Below, piece after piece: positions 34,328 through 43,193 of a DNA stretch of 64,000 bases. Both the position numbers and the translations under genes were made by a program. Source of the DNA: Myxococcus xanthus (GTDB taxonomy: Bacteria > Myxococcota > Myxococcia > Myxococcales > Myxococcaceae); NCBI RefSeq assembly GCF_900106535.1, contig NZ_FNOH01000002.1, positions 124,001 through 188,000 of the forward strand. Reading direction: 5' to 3'. The notes below the pieces were generated by a model, which saw only the letters and a list, made by a program, of their open reading frames with translations, searched no databases and had not been told where the DNA came from. Position 1 is the first letter of the stretch; each line of letters begins with the position of its first letter.

Positions 34328-35602
34328 ATGAACCGTCCCATGCACGCCGCCGCGCCCACAGAGGCCCCTACGCACGGTGACAGGGTGGGCCTTGAACACG
34401 CCGCGGACCTTCCGCTGCCCCCTCCACGCTTCCGGCGCCGGCTGCTGGCGGTGATGCTGCTCGCCGGCTGGGTGCCGCTGGTGCTGCTCGGCGTGCTGGC
34501 ACAGGCCGCGCTGGAGCGGGTGCTGTCGGTGTCCATCGCCCCGGTGGAGGGCGTGCTGGAAGAGGTCGCCTCGGAGCTGGCGCGGCGGGAGCTGCCGCAA
34601 GACTCGCTCAACGAGGCGCGGCTCAACCTCGCGCAGGCGGAGCTGGCGCGACGAGCCCTGGTGCGCCGCGTGCCCGCCTTCATCACCGCGCTGATACTCA
34701 TATCAGGCGCGGCGCTGACGGTGGCCGCGGTGCTGCTCGGGCGGGCCCTCACGCGTCCGGTGCGCACCCTCACGGAAGGCATGTGGGCCTATGCGCGCGG
34801 CGACCTCTCCGTGCGGCTCGCCACCCCCGAGCCTCCACGCGACGAGCTGCAGTTCCTCCTGGGCCAGTTCAACCGCATGGGCCAGGAGCTGCTGTCGCAG
34901 CGCGAGCGGCTCAAGTCCGCGGAACAGATTGCCGCCTGGCAGGACGTGGCCCGCGCGCTCGCGCACGAGCTGAAGAACCCCCTCACCGCAATGAAGTTGT
35001 CGCTCGCGCGTCTGAACCGGACGGATGCGTCCACGCCCCACGACACCACCCGCATCACCGAGGCCGTGGCCCTCCTCCAGGAGGAAGTAGACCTGTTGAT
35101 GCGGATGACCCAGAGCTTCTCCACCTTCGCGCGCCTGCCCGCGCCGCGCTTCCAGGACGTGCCCCTGCGCCCGCTGCTGGCCGAGGTGTGCACCCTGTAC
35201 GCGGGCACGTCCCCCGTGCCCGTGGAGCTTCGGCCTGGCGCGGAGGCTACGCTGCGCGCGGACCCGGATGGCCTGCGTCGCCTCTTCGGCAACCTGGTGA
35301 AGAACGCCACCGAGGCCTCTTCCGCCAGCGCCGCGCCAGTCCACGTCACACTGGAGTCGCCGCAGCCGGGCACCGTGTGCGTCACCGTGGCGGATGGAGG
35401 CAGTGGCGTCCCCACCGTCCTCGAAGGCCCGGCCCTCACGCGTGGCCTCTTCAGCACCAAGCCCGGCGGCAGTGGCCTGGGCCTGCCCATCTCCCAGAAA
35501 ATCGTCCACGAGCACGGCGGCAGCCTGCGCCTGGAGCCCGCGCCCGGAGGCGGTACGCTCGCGCGTGTGGAACTGCCCCTCACCCCGCCTCCGTCCCCAT
35601 GA
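34328..35602 (+). CDS. NtrY/NtrB-like sensor histidine kinase
   Basis: The 424-residue protein has two membrane segments (about 37-60 and 118-140), a short outer loop, a HAMP domain (LTRPVRTLTEGMWAYARGDLSVR) and a HisKA box with H213 (ALAHELKNPLTAMK). The HATPase domain has LFGNLVKNATEA (N box), DGGSGVP and GSGLGLPISQKI. The short sensory loop suggests sensing in or at the membrane. Its stop overlaps the start of the response regulator (ATGA, 35599-35602), so the two form an operon and a cognate pair. Confidence 0.9.
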   Translation: MNRPMHAAAPTEAPTHGDRVGLEHAADLPLPPPRFRRRLLAVMLLAGWVPLVLLGVLAQAALERVLSVSIAPVEGVLEEVASELARRELPQDSLNEARLNLAQAELARRALVRRVPAFITALILISGAALTVAAVLLGRALTRPVRTLTEGMWAYARGDLSVRLATPEPPRDELQFLLGQFNRMGQELLSQRERLKSAEQIAAWQDVARALAHELKNPLTAMKLSLARLNRTDASTPHDTTRITEAVALLQEEVDLLMRMTQSFSTFARLPAPRFQDVPLRPLLAEVCTLYAGTSPVPVELRPGAEATLRADPDGLRRLFGNLVKNATEASSASAAPVHVTLESPQPGTVCVTVADGGSGVPTVLEGPALTRGLFSTKPGGSGLGLPISQKIVHEHGGSLRLEPAPGGGTLARVELPLTPPPSP

Positions 35603-36951
35603 AGCCCGGTCCTCGCATCCTCATCGTCGATGACGACTCTGGCGTCCTCAGGGCCCTGCGCGGACTGCTGAGTGATGAGGGCTTCACGCCCGTGGAGGCC
35701 CGCTCCGCGGCGGAGGCCTCCCAGTTGCTCGACGCGCCCGAAGGTCCCCCGGCGATGATGCTGCTCGACCTGCGCATGCCGGGCGAGACGGGCCTGGAGC
35801 TGCTCGCGCGCCTGCCCCGGCCCTTCCCCGCGCCCGTGGTGGTGCTGTCCGGAGAGGCGTCGCCCGCCGAGGCCGTGCAGGCGCTGCGGCTGGGCGCGAC
35901 GGACTTCGTGGAGAAGCCGCCCTCCCCCGAGCGGCTGCTCACCGCCGTGCGAAACGCACTGGCACTGGGCTCGCTCCAGGAAGAGCGCGAGCGGCTGCTG
36001 GACGCACTGGCCCGCCCCGGGCACCTGGTGGGTGACAGCGCTGGCATGGCGTCACTGCGCCAACTCATCGCGCGCGTGGGCCCCAGCGACACCGCCATCC
36101 TCATCACCGGCGAGACGGGCACGGGCAAGGAACGCGTGGCGCGAGCGCTGCACCTCGCTTCGGGACGCAAGGGCCGGCTCGTCGCCGTCAACTGCGCGGC
36201 CATTCCCTCCACCCTGCTGGAGAGCGAGCTGTTCGGCCACGAGAAGGGCGCGTTCTCCGGTGCGCTGTCGCGGCGCGCGGGCCGCATCGAACAGGCGCAC
36301 GGCGGCACGCTGTTCCTCGACGAACTGGGCGACATGCCCCTGGAGCTCCAGGCCAAGCTGCTGCGCGTCCTGGAGACGAAGGAAGTGGAGCGGCTGGGCG
36401 GCAGCCTGCCCGTGCCGGTGGATGCGCGCGTCGTCACGGCCACGCACCAGGACCTCGCCCGCGCGGTGAAGGAGGGCCGCTTCCGGCAGGACCTCTACTT
36501 CCGCCTCAACGTGATGCCTCTCCAGGTGCCGCCCCTGCGCGAGCGGCCGGAGGACCTGCTCCCCCTGGCCCGCGCCTTCGCGGCGGAGTTCGCGGGGCCG
36601 CAGGTGCCACTGGTGCTCGCGCCCGGCGCGGAGACCTCGCTGCGCGCCTATGCGTGGCCGGGCAACGTGCGCGAACTGCGCAACCTCATCGAGCGCCTCA
36701 ACCTGCTCCGGGGTGAGGGCCCGCTCACCCTGGGCCCGGAGCTCGTCTCCGCGCCCCAGGCCACCGCCGCGGCCAGCCGCCCCTCCCTGGGACAAAAGAG
36801 CTACCGAGAGCACGTGGAGGACTTCGAGCGCGAGCTCATCCGCGCGGCGCTCCAGGAAGGCGAAAGCATCGCCGGGGCCGCGCGGCTGCTGCAGGTCGAC
36901 CGGGGCAACCTCTACCGGCGCATCAAGGCGCTCGGACTCCCTGTCACCTGA
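35599..36951 (+). CDS. NtrC-family sigma-54 response regulator
   Basis: The 450-residue protein has a receiver domain (D57 phosphorylation site in MMLLDLRM), an AAA+ domain (Walker A GETGTGKE at 171-178; sigma-54 loop GAFSGA at 217-222) and a Fis-type HTH at the end (IAGAARLLQVDRGNLYRRI). The loop normally reads GAFTGA; here Thr is Ser, which is uncommon at the residue that contacts sigma-54. Partner of the kinase immediately upstream. Targets are not known. About 250 bp without a gene follow. Confidence 0.92.
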   Translation: MKPGPRILIVDDDSGVLRALRGLLSDEGFTPVEARSAAEASQLLDAPEGPPAMMLLDLRMPGETGLELLARLPRPFPAPVVVLSGEASPAEAVQALRLGATDFVEKPPSPERLLTAVRNALALGSLQEERERLLDALARPGHLVGDSAGMASLRQLIARVGPSDTAILITGETGTGKERVARALHLASGRKGRLVAVNCAAIPSTLLESELFGHEKGAFSGALSRRAGRIEQAHGGTLFLDELGDMPLELQAKLLRVLETKEVERLGGSLPVPVDARVVTATHQDLARAVKEGRFRQDLYFRLNVMPLQVPPLRERPEDLLPLARAFAAEFAGPQVPLVLAPGAETSLRAYAWPGNVRELRNLIERLNLLRGEGPLTLGPELVSAPQATAAASRPSLGQKSYREHVEDFERELIRAALQEGESIAGAARLLQVDRGNLYRRIKALGLPVT

Positions 36952-37205
36952 AGCCCCGCGGGAGTGCAGCTGCTCTGCCCCCGATTTTCGGACCGGCCGC
37001 AACCACGGCCCCAGTACCGAAAGCGCCCCCATGCCTCCAGGTGGATGCCGGACGGCCGCACGCAATCGCCGCTGGCGATGTCAGTACTACATCACGACTC
37101 GACATCCGGATGTCTCCATGACATCGGCCTGACTGCTCGGCCCTCGTTCTTTCAGGCACTTGCCCGACGCCTCTGGGTGGAACGGCCCGTGCTCTCCCTT
37201 CGTGC

Positions 37206-39653
37206 ATGAACCGCTTCGCGCTCCTCATTTGTCTCCTCCCCGCGCTCGCAGTCGCGCAGCCAGCCCCTGCACCTGAGCCACGCTCCGACGCGCCCTCATC
37301 CGCGGAAGCCGCTCCGTCGCAAGGTGAAACGGGAAACAACCCGCAGTCAGAGCGTGCGGAAGGCGCAACCACTGCCACGGACAACCAGGAGGCTGGCGGC
37401 AAGCCACGCTCCCCCACGACCGACGCCCGAGGCGACACCCCAGCGGACACGCAGAAGTCCTGCCCCGACGACTTCGAGGACGACGACTCGGGAGACACCA
37501 GCGTTCTGGCCCCGCTTCAGCTCGCCGTGGATGGGCGCTCGCTCACGCCCGGCCGCATCGAACTGCACGGGCTTCACTGGCTGACGGATGCGCAGGTGCG
37601 TGCCTTCATCGGTGCGCCCCGTGCGGACTCGGGGGCCCTGCTGAGCGGAAGCGAAGTCCACCTGTTCCTCCGGCGGCTCGCTCGCTCGGGGCTGTTCGCC
37701 CGCGTGGAGCCGCGCGTGCGCGTGGCCGAGGCGCCGCAGCCGGCGGTCCTCGAAGTCCACCTGGAGGAGAACCCCGTCGTCTCCGCCGTGGAGGTGAACG
37801 GGCTCCAGGACCTGCAGGCCACCGAGATTCTCGAAGAGCTGCTCCGGCTCCCGTACCGGTTCCCCACCGAGGACGAAGACGAAGAGTCCTTCACCGCCAC
37901 GCTGCGCGTGGACTCCCGGCGCGGCACGCTCTCCGTCGTCCGTCCCTGCCCGCCTCGCTATCCGCCCCGTGACTGGGTGGCCCGGCTGGAGCGCGGCACG
38001 CTGCACCCCGGCATCTTCCTGGGCGGCGTCGCCCACGGCCTGGAGCGCACGCTGAAGCGCCTGCGTGACGACGGCTACATGCTCGCCAGCCTGTCCGCGG
38101 TGTTGTCGCCGGACGGCAAGCTGATGGTGACGGTGGATGAAGGCCGGCTCGAGTCCATCGAGGTGCGCGGCGTGGACGCCGACATCGCCGCGCGTGTCCA
38201 GGATGCGCTGGACCTGAAGCCTGGCACCGTGTTCCTCCGCAGTGACGCGAAGCGCGCCGTGCGGCGGCTGACCTCGCGACTCCCCTTCCTGGAGCCCGCG
38301 GACGCGGACGACTCCGACAGCCCGCGCGCCCAGCGCGCCAACATCATCGAGACGCGCGAGCCGGACGGCACCCGCGCCTATCACACGCAGGAAGCACCGC
38401 GCGCGAAGCCGCGCCACCGGGAGCAGGTGGAGTTCGAGCTGAACTGGAAGCAGTTCGCCGACTGGTGGGACGACGTGGACTCGGCCGACAGCATCACCCT
38501 CGAGGGCAAGAAGCTGGTGGTGCACCTGCGCACGCGGCGGCCCGACTTCGACGTGGACCTGCTTCCGATGCACACGCAGGTGACGGGCTTCTCGCCAGGT
38601 CTTGCGGGGCGGCTGCGCCTCTGGGATGCGAAGGACCGCGCGCACGTCACCGTGGATGCCGCGCTCACCATCCCGCTGCGGTGGGGCGGCCAGTATCTGC
38701 CGGATGACCCGGAAGGCACGCAGCGCCAGCGGCGCATCAACATGCTCGGTGGGGCGAAGCTCCAGGTGCCGCGGGTGGGGCTCGCGGAGCTGGGTGCGCA
38801 GGTCTACGACTTCACCGACACGCTGGACCGGTGGCGGATGGGCGACATCGACTCGTCGCTCTACTCGGCCCTCATCAACCGGCCGGACCGCGACTACTTC
38901 CGCCGCAAGGGCCTCACGGCCTTCGCCACCTGGCGCTGGGCGGACGACTGGCTCGCGGGCGTCGAGTACCGCAACGACCGCTACGAGTCGATGCGCAGCT
39001 TCACGCCACCCTTCTCCCTGTTCCGGAACGACTCGGCGCCCTTCCCCAATGCGCCCGTCACCGAGGGCCGCTTCGACTCCGTGGTGGTGCGCATGGAGTA
39101 CGCCAGCAACGTGCCCGCCGCCGCGTCCGTGGGCTCGCTGTTCCGCACGCCGGAGACGTCGCTCTTCGATCGGGATGGCGACTGGGAGAGCCGCGCCTCG
39201 CTCCGGGGTCTGCTCACGCTGGAGGTGGGCAACGGTCCGGGGAGCGCGGGCGGTGACGCGCGCTTCTGGAAGCTGGTGAGCGACATCGCGATGGAGGTGC
39301 CCACCGGCTGGGACACCGGTCTGTCGCTGCGCGTGCGCACCGCGGGGGGCCACCGTCTGCCCGAACAGAAGCGCGAGGCACTGGGTGGATGGACGGCGCT
39401 GCGCGGCTTCGGCTTCAAGGAGTACCGCGGCGACGTGTCCGTGCTCACCAGCGCGGAGTACCGCTGGAGCGCCCTGGGCGTCTTCGTGGACCTGGGCACG
39501 GTGCGGGCGGATGACGCATGGACGGATGCACGGCTCGGCCTGGGCGCCAGCCTCCACTTTGGAGACAACGTGCGGATGGACGTCGCGTGGCGCACGGATG
39601 AGCGGGCCACCGCCACGCCCGAGGCCCGGCTGCTCTTCCAGCGGACCTTCTGA
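37206..39653 (+). CDS. BamA/TamA-like outer membrane beta-barrel protein with POTRA repeats
   Basis: The 815-residue protein has a signal peptide (MNRFALLICLLPALAVAQ), a Pro/Ala-rich acidic linker, then POTRA-like units (for example GRIELHGLHWLTDAQVRAFI and VSAVEVNGLQDLQATEILEELL, and later VDEGRLESIEVRGV). The C-terminal half is strand-rich and ends in Phe (LLFQRTF), the usual beta-signal for insertion by Bam. It probably helps insert or export outer membrane proteins. It is distinct in composition from the essential BamA and could be a specialised paralogue. The gene at 39659 follows after 5 bp. Confidence 0.8.
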   Translation: MNRFALLICLLPALAVAQPAPAPEPRSDAPSSAEAAPSQGETGNNPQSERAEGATTATDNQEAGGKPRSPTTDARGDTPADTQKSCPDDFEDDDSGDTSVLAPLQLAVDGRSLTPGRIELHGLHWLTDAQVRAFIGAPRADSGALLSGSEVHLFLRRLARSGLFARVEPRVRVAEAPQPAVLEVHLEENPVVSAVEVNGLQDLQATEILEELLRLPYRFPTEDEDEESFTATLRVDSRRGTLSVVRPCPPRYPPRDWVARLERGTLHPGIFLGGVAHGLERTLKRLRDDGYMLASLSAVLSPDGKLMVTVDEGRLESIEVRGVDADIAARVQDALDLKPGTVFLRSDAKRAVRRLTSRLPFLEPADADDSDSPRAQRANIIETREPDGTRAYHTQEAPRAKPRHREQVEFELNWKQFADWWDDVDSADSITLEGKKLVVHLRTRRPDFDVDLLPMHTQVTGFSPGLAGRLRLWDAKDRAHVTVDAALTIPLRWGGQYLPDDPEGTQRQRRINMLGGAKLQVPRVGLAELGAQVYDFTDTLDRWRMGDIDSSLYSALINRPDRDYFRRKGLTAFATWRWADDWLAGVEYRNDRYESMRSFTPPFSLFRNDSAPFPNAPVTEGRFDSVVVRMEYASNVPAAASVGSLFRTPETSLFDRDGDWESRASLRGLLTLEVGNGPGSAGGDARFWKLVSDIAMEVPTGWDTGLSLRVRTAGGHRLPEQKREALGGWTALRGFGFKEYRGDVSVLTSAEYRWSALGVFVDLGTVRADDAWTDARLGLGASLHFGDNVRMDVAWRTDERATATPEARLLFQRTF

Positions 39654-39658
39654 GACGC

Positions 39659-40267
39659 ATGGACTGGCCACGCAAACACGTGGGACGCGGGCTCGGCACG
39701 GCGCTCATCGCCGTGGCGGGCCTGCACGCCCCCACGGTCCATGCAGAAGAGCCGCGCACCACCTGCACCGCCACGTTGGCCGGACGGCGCGTCATGGTCC
39801 GTTCCGAAGCCTTCGACTTCGTCTCACCCGAGCTGGACCGGTTGGTGCGACTGGGCATGGCGGGGAAGCTGGAGGTGGAGCTGACGCTCTGGCAACGCAA
39901 CACCGTCTGGTTCGACGCGCGAATGGACACCGCCCGGCTGACGCAGGTGCTCGCCTTCTCCAAGGGCGCCTACGTGCTGGATGGACGCCCCCTGCCAGAA
40001 GGCCCGTCCTCACTGACGCTGGAGCGCGTGGCGTGGACCTTGGAAAAAAGGCCCGAGCCCGGCGCGCGCTATGAAGTGCGCATCAGCGTCCGCCTGCACG
40101 TCGTGACCGCCGCGAGCCTGGGCCGGGTGGCCGCGTGGCTCACGCAGGGGAAGCAAGCGCCTGGCGAGGAAGGCACCACCCTCACGGGCACCGTGCTGCT
40201 TCGCTCGGTGGCCGAGGACCTCGCCCGCGGCGCCAGTGCGCGCTGTGACGTCACCCGGCCGCCCTGA
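39659..40267 (+). CDS. Exported protein in operon with the BamA-like gene
   Basis: The 202-residue protein has an N-terminal basic start and a hydrophobic signal (GTALIAVAGLHAPTVHA). The mature part (LEVELTLWQRNTVWFDARMD and SLTLERVAWTLEKR) resembles in layout the DUF4390 family of periplasmic proteins, but I cannot confirm this. The 5-bp gap to the upstream gene implies co-expression, so a role in outer membrane biogenesis is a reasonable guess. Confidence 0.65.
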   Translation: MDWPRKHVGRGLGTALIAVAGLHAPTVHAEEPRTTCTATLAGRRVMVRSEAFDFVSPELDRLVRLGMAGKLEVELTLWQRNTVWFDARMDTARLTQVLAFSKGAYVLDGRPLPEGPSSLTLERVAWTLEKRPEPGARYEVRISVRLHVVTAASLGRVAAWLTQGKQAPGEEGTTLTGTVLLRSVAEDLARGASARCDVTRPP

Positions 40268-40341
40268 GCCACGGCCGCGCCGCACATCCGTCATGAACCC
40301 ATCGAGCGCCCGGCCACCAGGTCGAGGCCAGGAGTCCCGTC

Positions 40342-40659
40342 ATGCGACGTTGGCTGTCCTTGCTGTTCGCCCTGGCCGCTGGGTGTGCTCCGGCGCCGGC
40401 GCCACCCGAGTCTCCTGACCGCGGCGTCCAGGTCTTCGCGCCTCCGGGCATCGAGGCCCGGGGAAGCCGCGTCCCCGTCCTCTACGTGGAGGAGGAAAGT
40501 GCACTGTACTTCCCCCAGGGCGTCGGAGGCGGAGGCTCACGGCACCCGGTGGTGCCCAGCCCTGCCGAGTTGCTGGCCCTGGGGCGACGCACCGACATCA
40601 TCATCGTCACCGTCGCCCCAGGCCACTCCACCACCTCCGCGGCTATTGCCGCGCCATGA
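40342..40659 (+). CDS. Small lipoprotein, unknown
   Basis: The 105-residue protein begins MRRWLSLLFALAAGC, a good lipobox (LAAGC) with Cys15 as the modified residue. The mature part is Pro/Gly-rich with VPVLYVEEESALYF and later IIIVTVAPG. The 3' end overlaps the convergent sulfatase gene by 17 bp. Confidence 0.6.
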   Translation: MRRWLSLLFALAAGCAPAPAPPESPDRGVQVFAPPGIEARGSRVPVLYVEEESALYFPQGVGGGGSRHPVVPSPAELLALGRRTDIIIVTVAPGHSTTSAAIAAP

Positions 40660-43000
40660 CCGTGTTCGCCTCCGTCGCGGCGTCGTGGACGTGCTCGCCC
40701 GACACGTCCACCACCACCTCCGTCAGCGTCCCACCCTTGAACGCGAAGGGCGGCTGGTACCGCTGACTCACCGGCGAGTTCTCGTCTCGGCCGCACGTGA
40801 GTCCCTCGCCCAGGCTGATGAGCAGCGGCATGGTCTCCGAGATGTCGCTCTGCGCCACCAGGTCGCCGTTGATGAAGAGGCGTCCCCGCCCCGGCGCGCC
40901 CCGGCCCGCGGGAAGGTCGGGCGCGCCCGTGGGCTGGAACTCGAAGCGCAGCTCCGCGTGTCCCTTCGGCACGTCTACGGAGGACTCCAGGTGGAACTCC
41001 CTCTCTCCCACGAAGTTGTAGACGTAGTGCAGCTTGCCGTCCTTGACGAAGAGCGAGTACCCGCCCGTCAATCCACCGTGGCAGAGCAACACGCCCTCGA
41101 CGCCGTCCTCCACCTCCACCCGCGCGGTGATGGCGTGGGCTCGATTGAGGACGTGCACCGCCACGTTCTCCGGCGCGGGTGAGGTGTTCGGCCGGTAGAC
41201 GTAACGCTCCCGCTCTCGAGAAATCTGCGGCCGCTCCACGGCGAAGAGTTCGCGGGACGGCGTTATCAGCGGAAGCACATCGTACCGGCCCGCCTCGACG
41301 TACCAGCGGGCAATCATCTCGATGAGCTTGTCGCGCTCCTGCGCGGCCACGTTCCGCGTCTCCGAGCAGTCCTCCGCCACGTGGTACAGCTCCCAGCCCT
41401 CCGTATCGAACTCGCGCAGTCTGGCCTCGGTGAGCTTCAGCATGCCGAACGGCTCGTGCGACTCCGTGAAGGACGGTCCGGGGAACGGGCACACCGCCCG
41501 CCATCCGTCGTGGTACAGGGCCCGGTGGCTGAACATCTCGAAGTACTGCGTGTGGTGCCGGCTCTCCGCGTCCGCGTCTTGGAAGGAGTACTTGAAGCTG
41601 ACGCCTTCGATGGGTGACTGTGTGACGCCGCGAAGCTCCGTGGGCGGATCGATGCCCAGGCAGTCCAGCACCGTGGGCACCATGTCGATGGCGTGGCAGT
41701 ACTGCGAGCGAATCTCGCCCCGCGCCTGGATGCCTCGGGGCCAGTGGACGATGAAGGGGTCCGTGGTACCTCCCCGGTACGTCTCGCGCTTCCACCGTTT
41801 GAAGGGCGTATTGCCCGCCCAGGCCCAGCCCCAGGGATAGTGGTTGAAGTGGCGCGGTCCGCCCAGCTCGTCCAGCGCCGCCAGGTTCTGCTCCAGCGAC
41901 TCCGGCGCGTTGTTGAAGAACTTCAGCTCATTGACGGAGCCATGCAGGCCGCCCTCCGGACTGGCGCCATTGTCGGAGATGACCATGATGAGCGTGTTCT
42001 CCAACTCCCCGCTCGCCTCCAGTGACTGGATGAGCCGGCCGATGTGGTGGTCCGTGTGCTCCAGGAAGCCCGCGAACACCTCCATCATCCGCGCGTAGAG
42101 CCGCCGTTCCTCCGGAGACAGGCTGTCCCAGTCCTGCACGTCCGGGTCATGCCGCGACAACCGGGTGCCCGGCGGCAGCACGCCTGTCTCGAGCTGACGC
42201 CGGAAGACCTTCTCGCGGTAGGCATCCCAACCGTCGTCGAACTGGCCCTTGTAGCGGTCCGCCCATTCCCGGGGGACATGGTGGGGCGCATGCATGGCGC
42301 CGGTGCAGAAGTAGAGGAAGAAGGGCTTGTCGGGCGCCACCTGCTTGGCGTCGGCGATGAAGCCGATGGCCCGGTCCACCAGGTCCTCCGTCAGGTGATA
42401 GCCCTCCTCGGGCGTCTTCGGCGGCCGGACCTGATGATTGTCGTGAACGAGGTCGGGGTAGTACTGGTGCGTGTCGCCCCCGAGGAAGCCGTAATACCGC
42501 TCGAAGCCGCGGCCCAGGGGCCAGCGTGAGTAGGGCCCCGCGGCGCTCGTCTGCTCCGCGGGTGTGAGGTGCCACTTGCCCACGCAGTAGGTGTTGTAGC
42601 CGTGCCCGGCCAGCATCTCGGAGAGGAAGCCATTCTCGAAGGGGATGGTGCCGTTGCGGCCGGGGTAGCCCACGGAGATTTCGGTGATGGCCGCCATGCC
42701 ATTGGAGTGGTGGTTGCGGCCGGTGAGGATGCACGAGCGCGTGGGCGAGCAGAGCGCGGTGGTGTGCATGTTGTTGTAGAGCAGCCCGCCCTTCGCCAAC
42801 CGGTCCAGGTTGGGCGTGCGGATGGGCGAGCCATAGCAACCGAGCTGACCGAAGCCCGTGTCGTCCAGGACGATGAAGAGGACGTTGGGTGCCCCCGGCT
42901 TCGCGCGCAGCGGCGCGGGCCAGGCAGGCGAGGACTCCTCATCCGTCCGGCCGATGACACCAGGGAATGGCGTTCCGGGAAGGTATTCCTTGAGCGACAT
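40643..43000 (-). CDS. Arylsulfatase
   Basis: The 785-residue protein begins the sulfatase fold at NVLFIVLDDTGFGQLGCYG, with D46/D47 as calcium ligands. It has the formylglycine signature CSPTR at residues 84-88, followed by SCILTGRNHH. Later metal and substrate residues include VISDNGASPEGG. The C-terminal part (about 540-785) is beta-rich with Gly loops. It hydrolyses sulfate esters and needs a formylglycine-generating enzyme elsewhere in the genome. I see no signal peptide from the ATG at 43000, which I chose because homology begins soon after; the longer frame to 43129 adds nothing recognisable. About 190 bp separate it from the next gene. Confidence 0.9.
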   Translation of the reverse strand: MSLKEYLPGTPFPGVIGRTDEESSPAWPAPLRAKPGAPNVLFIVLDDTGFGQLGCYGSPIRTPNLDRLAKGGLLYNNMHTTALCSPTRSCILTGRNHHSNGMAAITEISVGYPGRNGTIPFENGFLSEMLAGHGYNTYCVGKWHLTPAEQTSAAGPYSRWPLGRGFERYYGFLGGDTHQYYPDLVHDNHQVRPPKTPEEGYHLTEDLVDRAIGFIADAKQVAPDKPFFLYFCTGAMHAPHHVPREWADRYKGQFDDGWDAYREKVFRRQLETGVLPPGTRLSRHDPDVQDWDSLSPEERRLYARMMEVFAGFLEHTDHHIGRLIQSLEASGELENTLIMVISDNGASPEGGLHGSVNELKFFNNAPESLEQNLAALDELGGPRHFNHYPWGWAWAGNTPFKRWKRETYRGGTTDPFIVHWPRGIQARGEIRSQYCHAIDMVPTVLDCLGIDPPTELRGVTQSPIEGVSFKYSFQDADAESRHHTQYFEMFSHRALYHDGWRAVCPFPGPSFTESHEPFGMLKLTEARLREFDTEGWELYHVAEDCSETRNVAAQERDKLIEMIARWYVEAGRYDVLPLITPSRELFAVERPQISRERERYVYRPNTSPAPENVAVHVLNRAHAITARVEVEDGVEGVLLCHGGLTGGYSLFVKDGKLHYVYNFVGEREFHLESSVDVPKGHAELRFEFQPTGAPDLPAGRGAPGRGRLFINGDLVAQSDISETMPLLISLGEGLTCGRDENSPVSQRYQPPFAFKGGTLTEVVVDVSGEHVHDAATEANTVMARQ

Positions 43001-43193
43001 GGCGCGGCCTCCACGAGGACGCGCGGGAATGAACGTGCCGCGGGCCCTCGTGGAGGGAGATGCACATGGGGACCGACAATGCCCCCTGTCCTTCAGGTGG
43101 GCACGGGCAGGCGGAACACCGCATGCCAAGGGTGCTCACCGCAGCAGAAGAACTCTTCCATGGGCGCCTGGAATGGAACGCGGCAGCCGGCGA

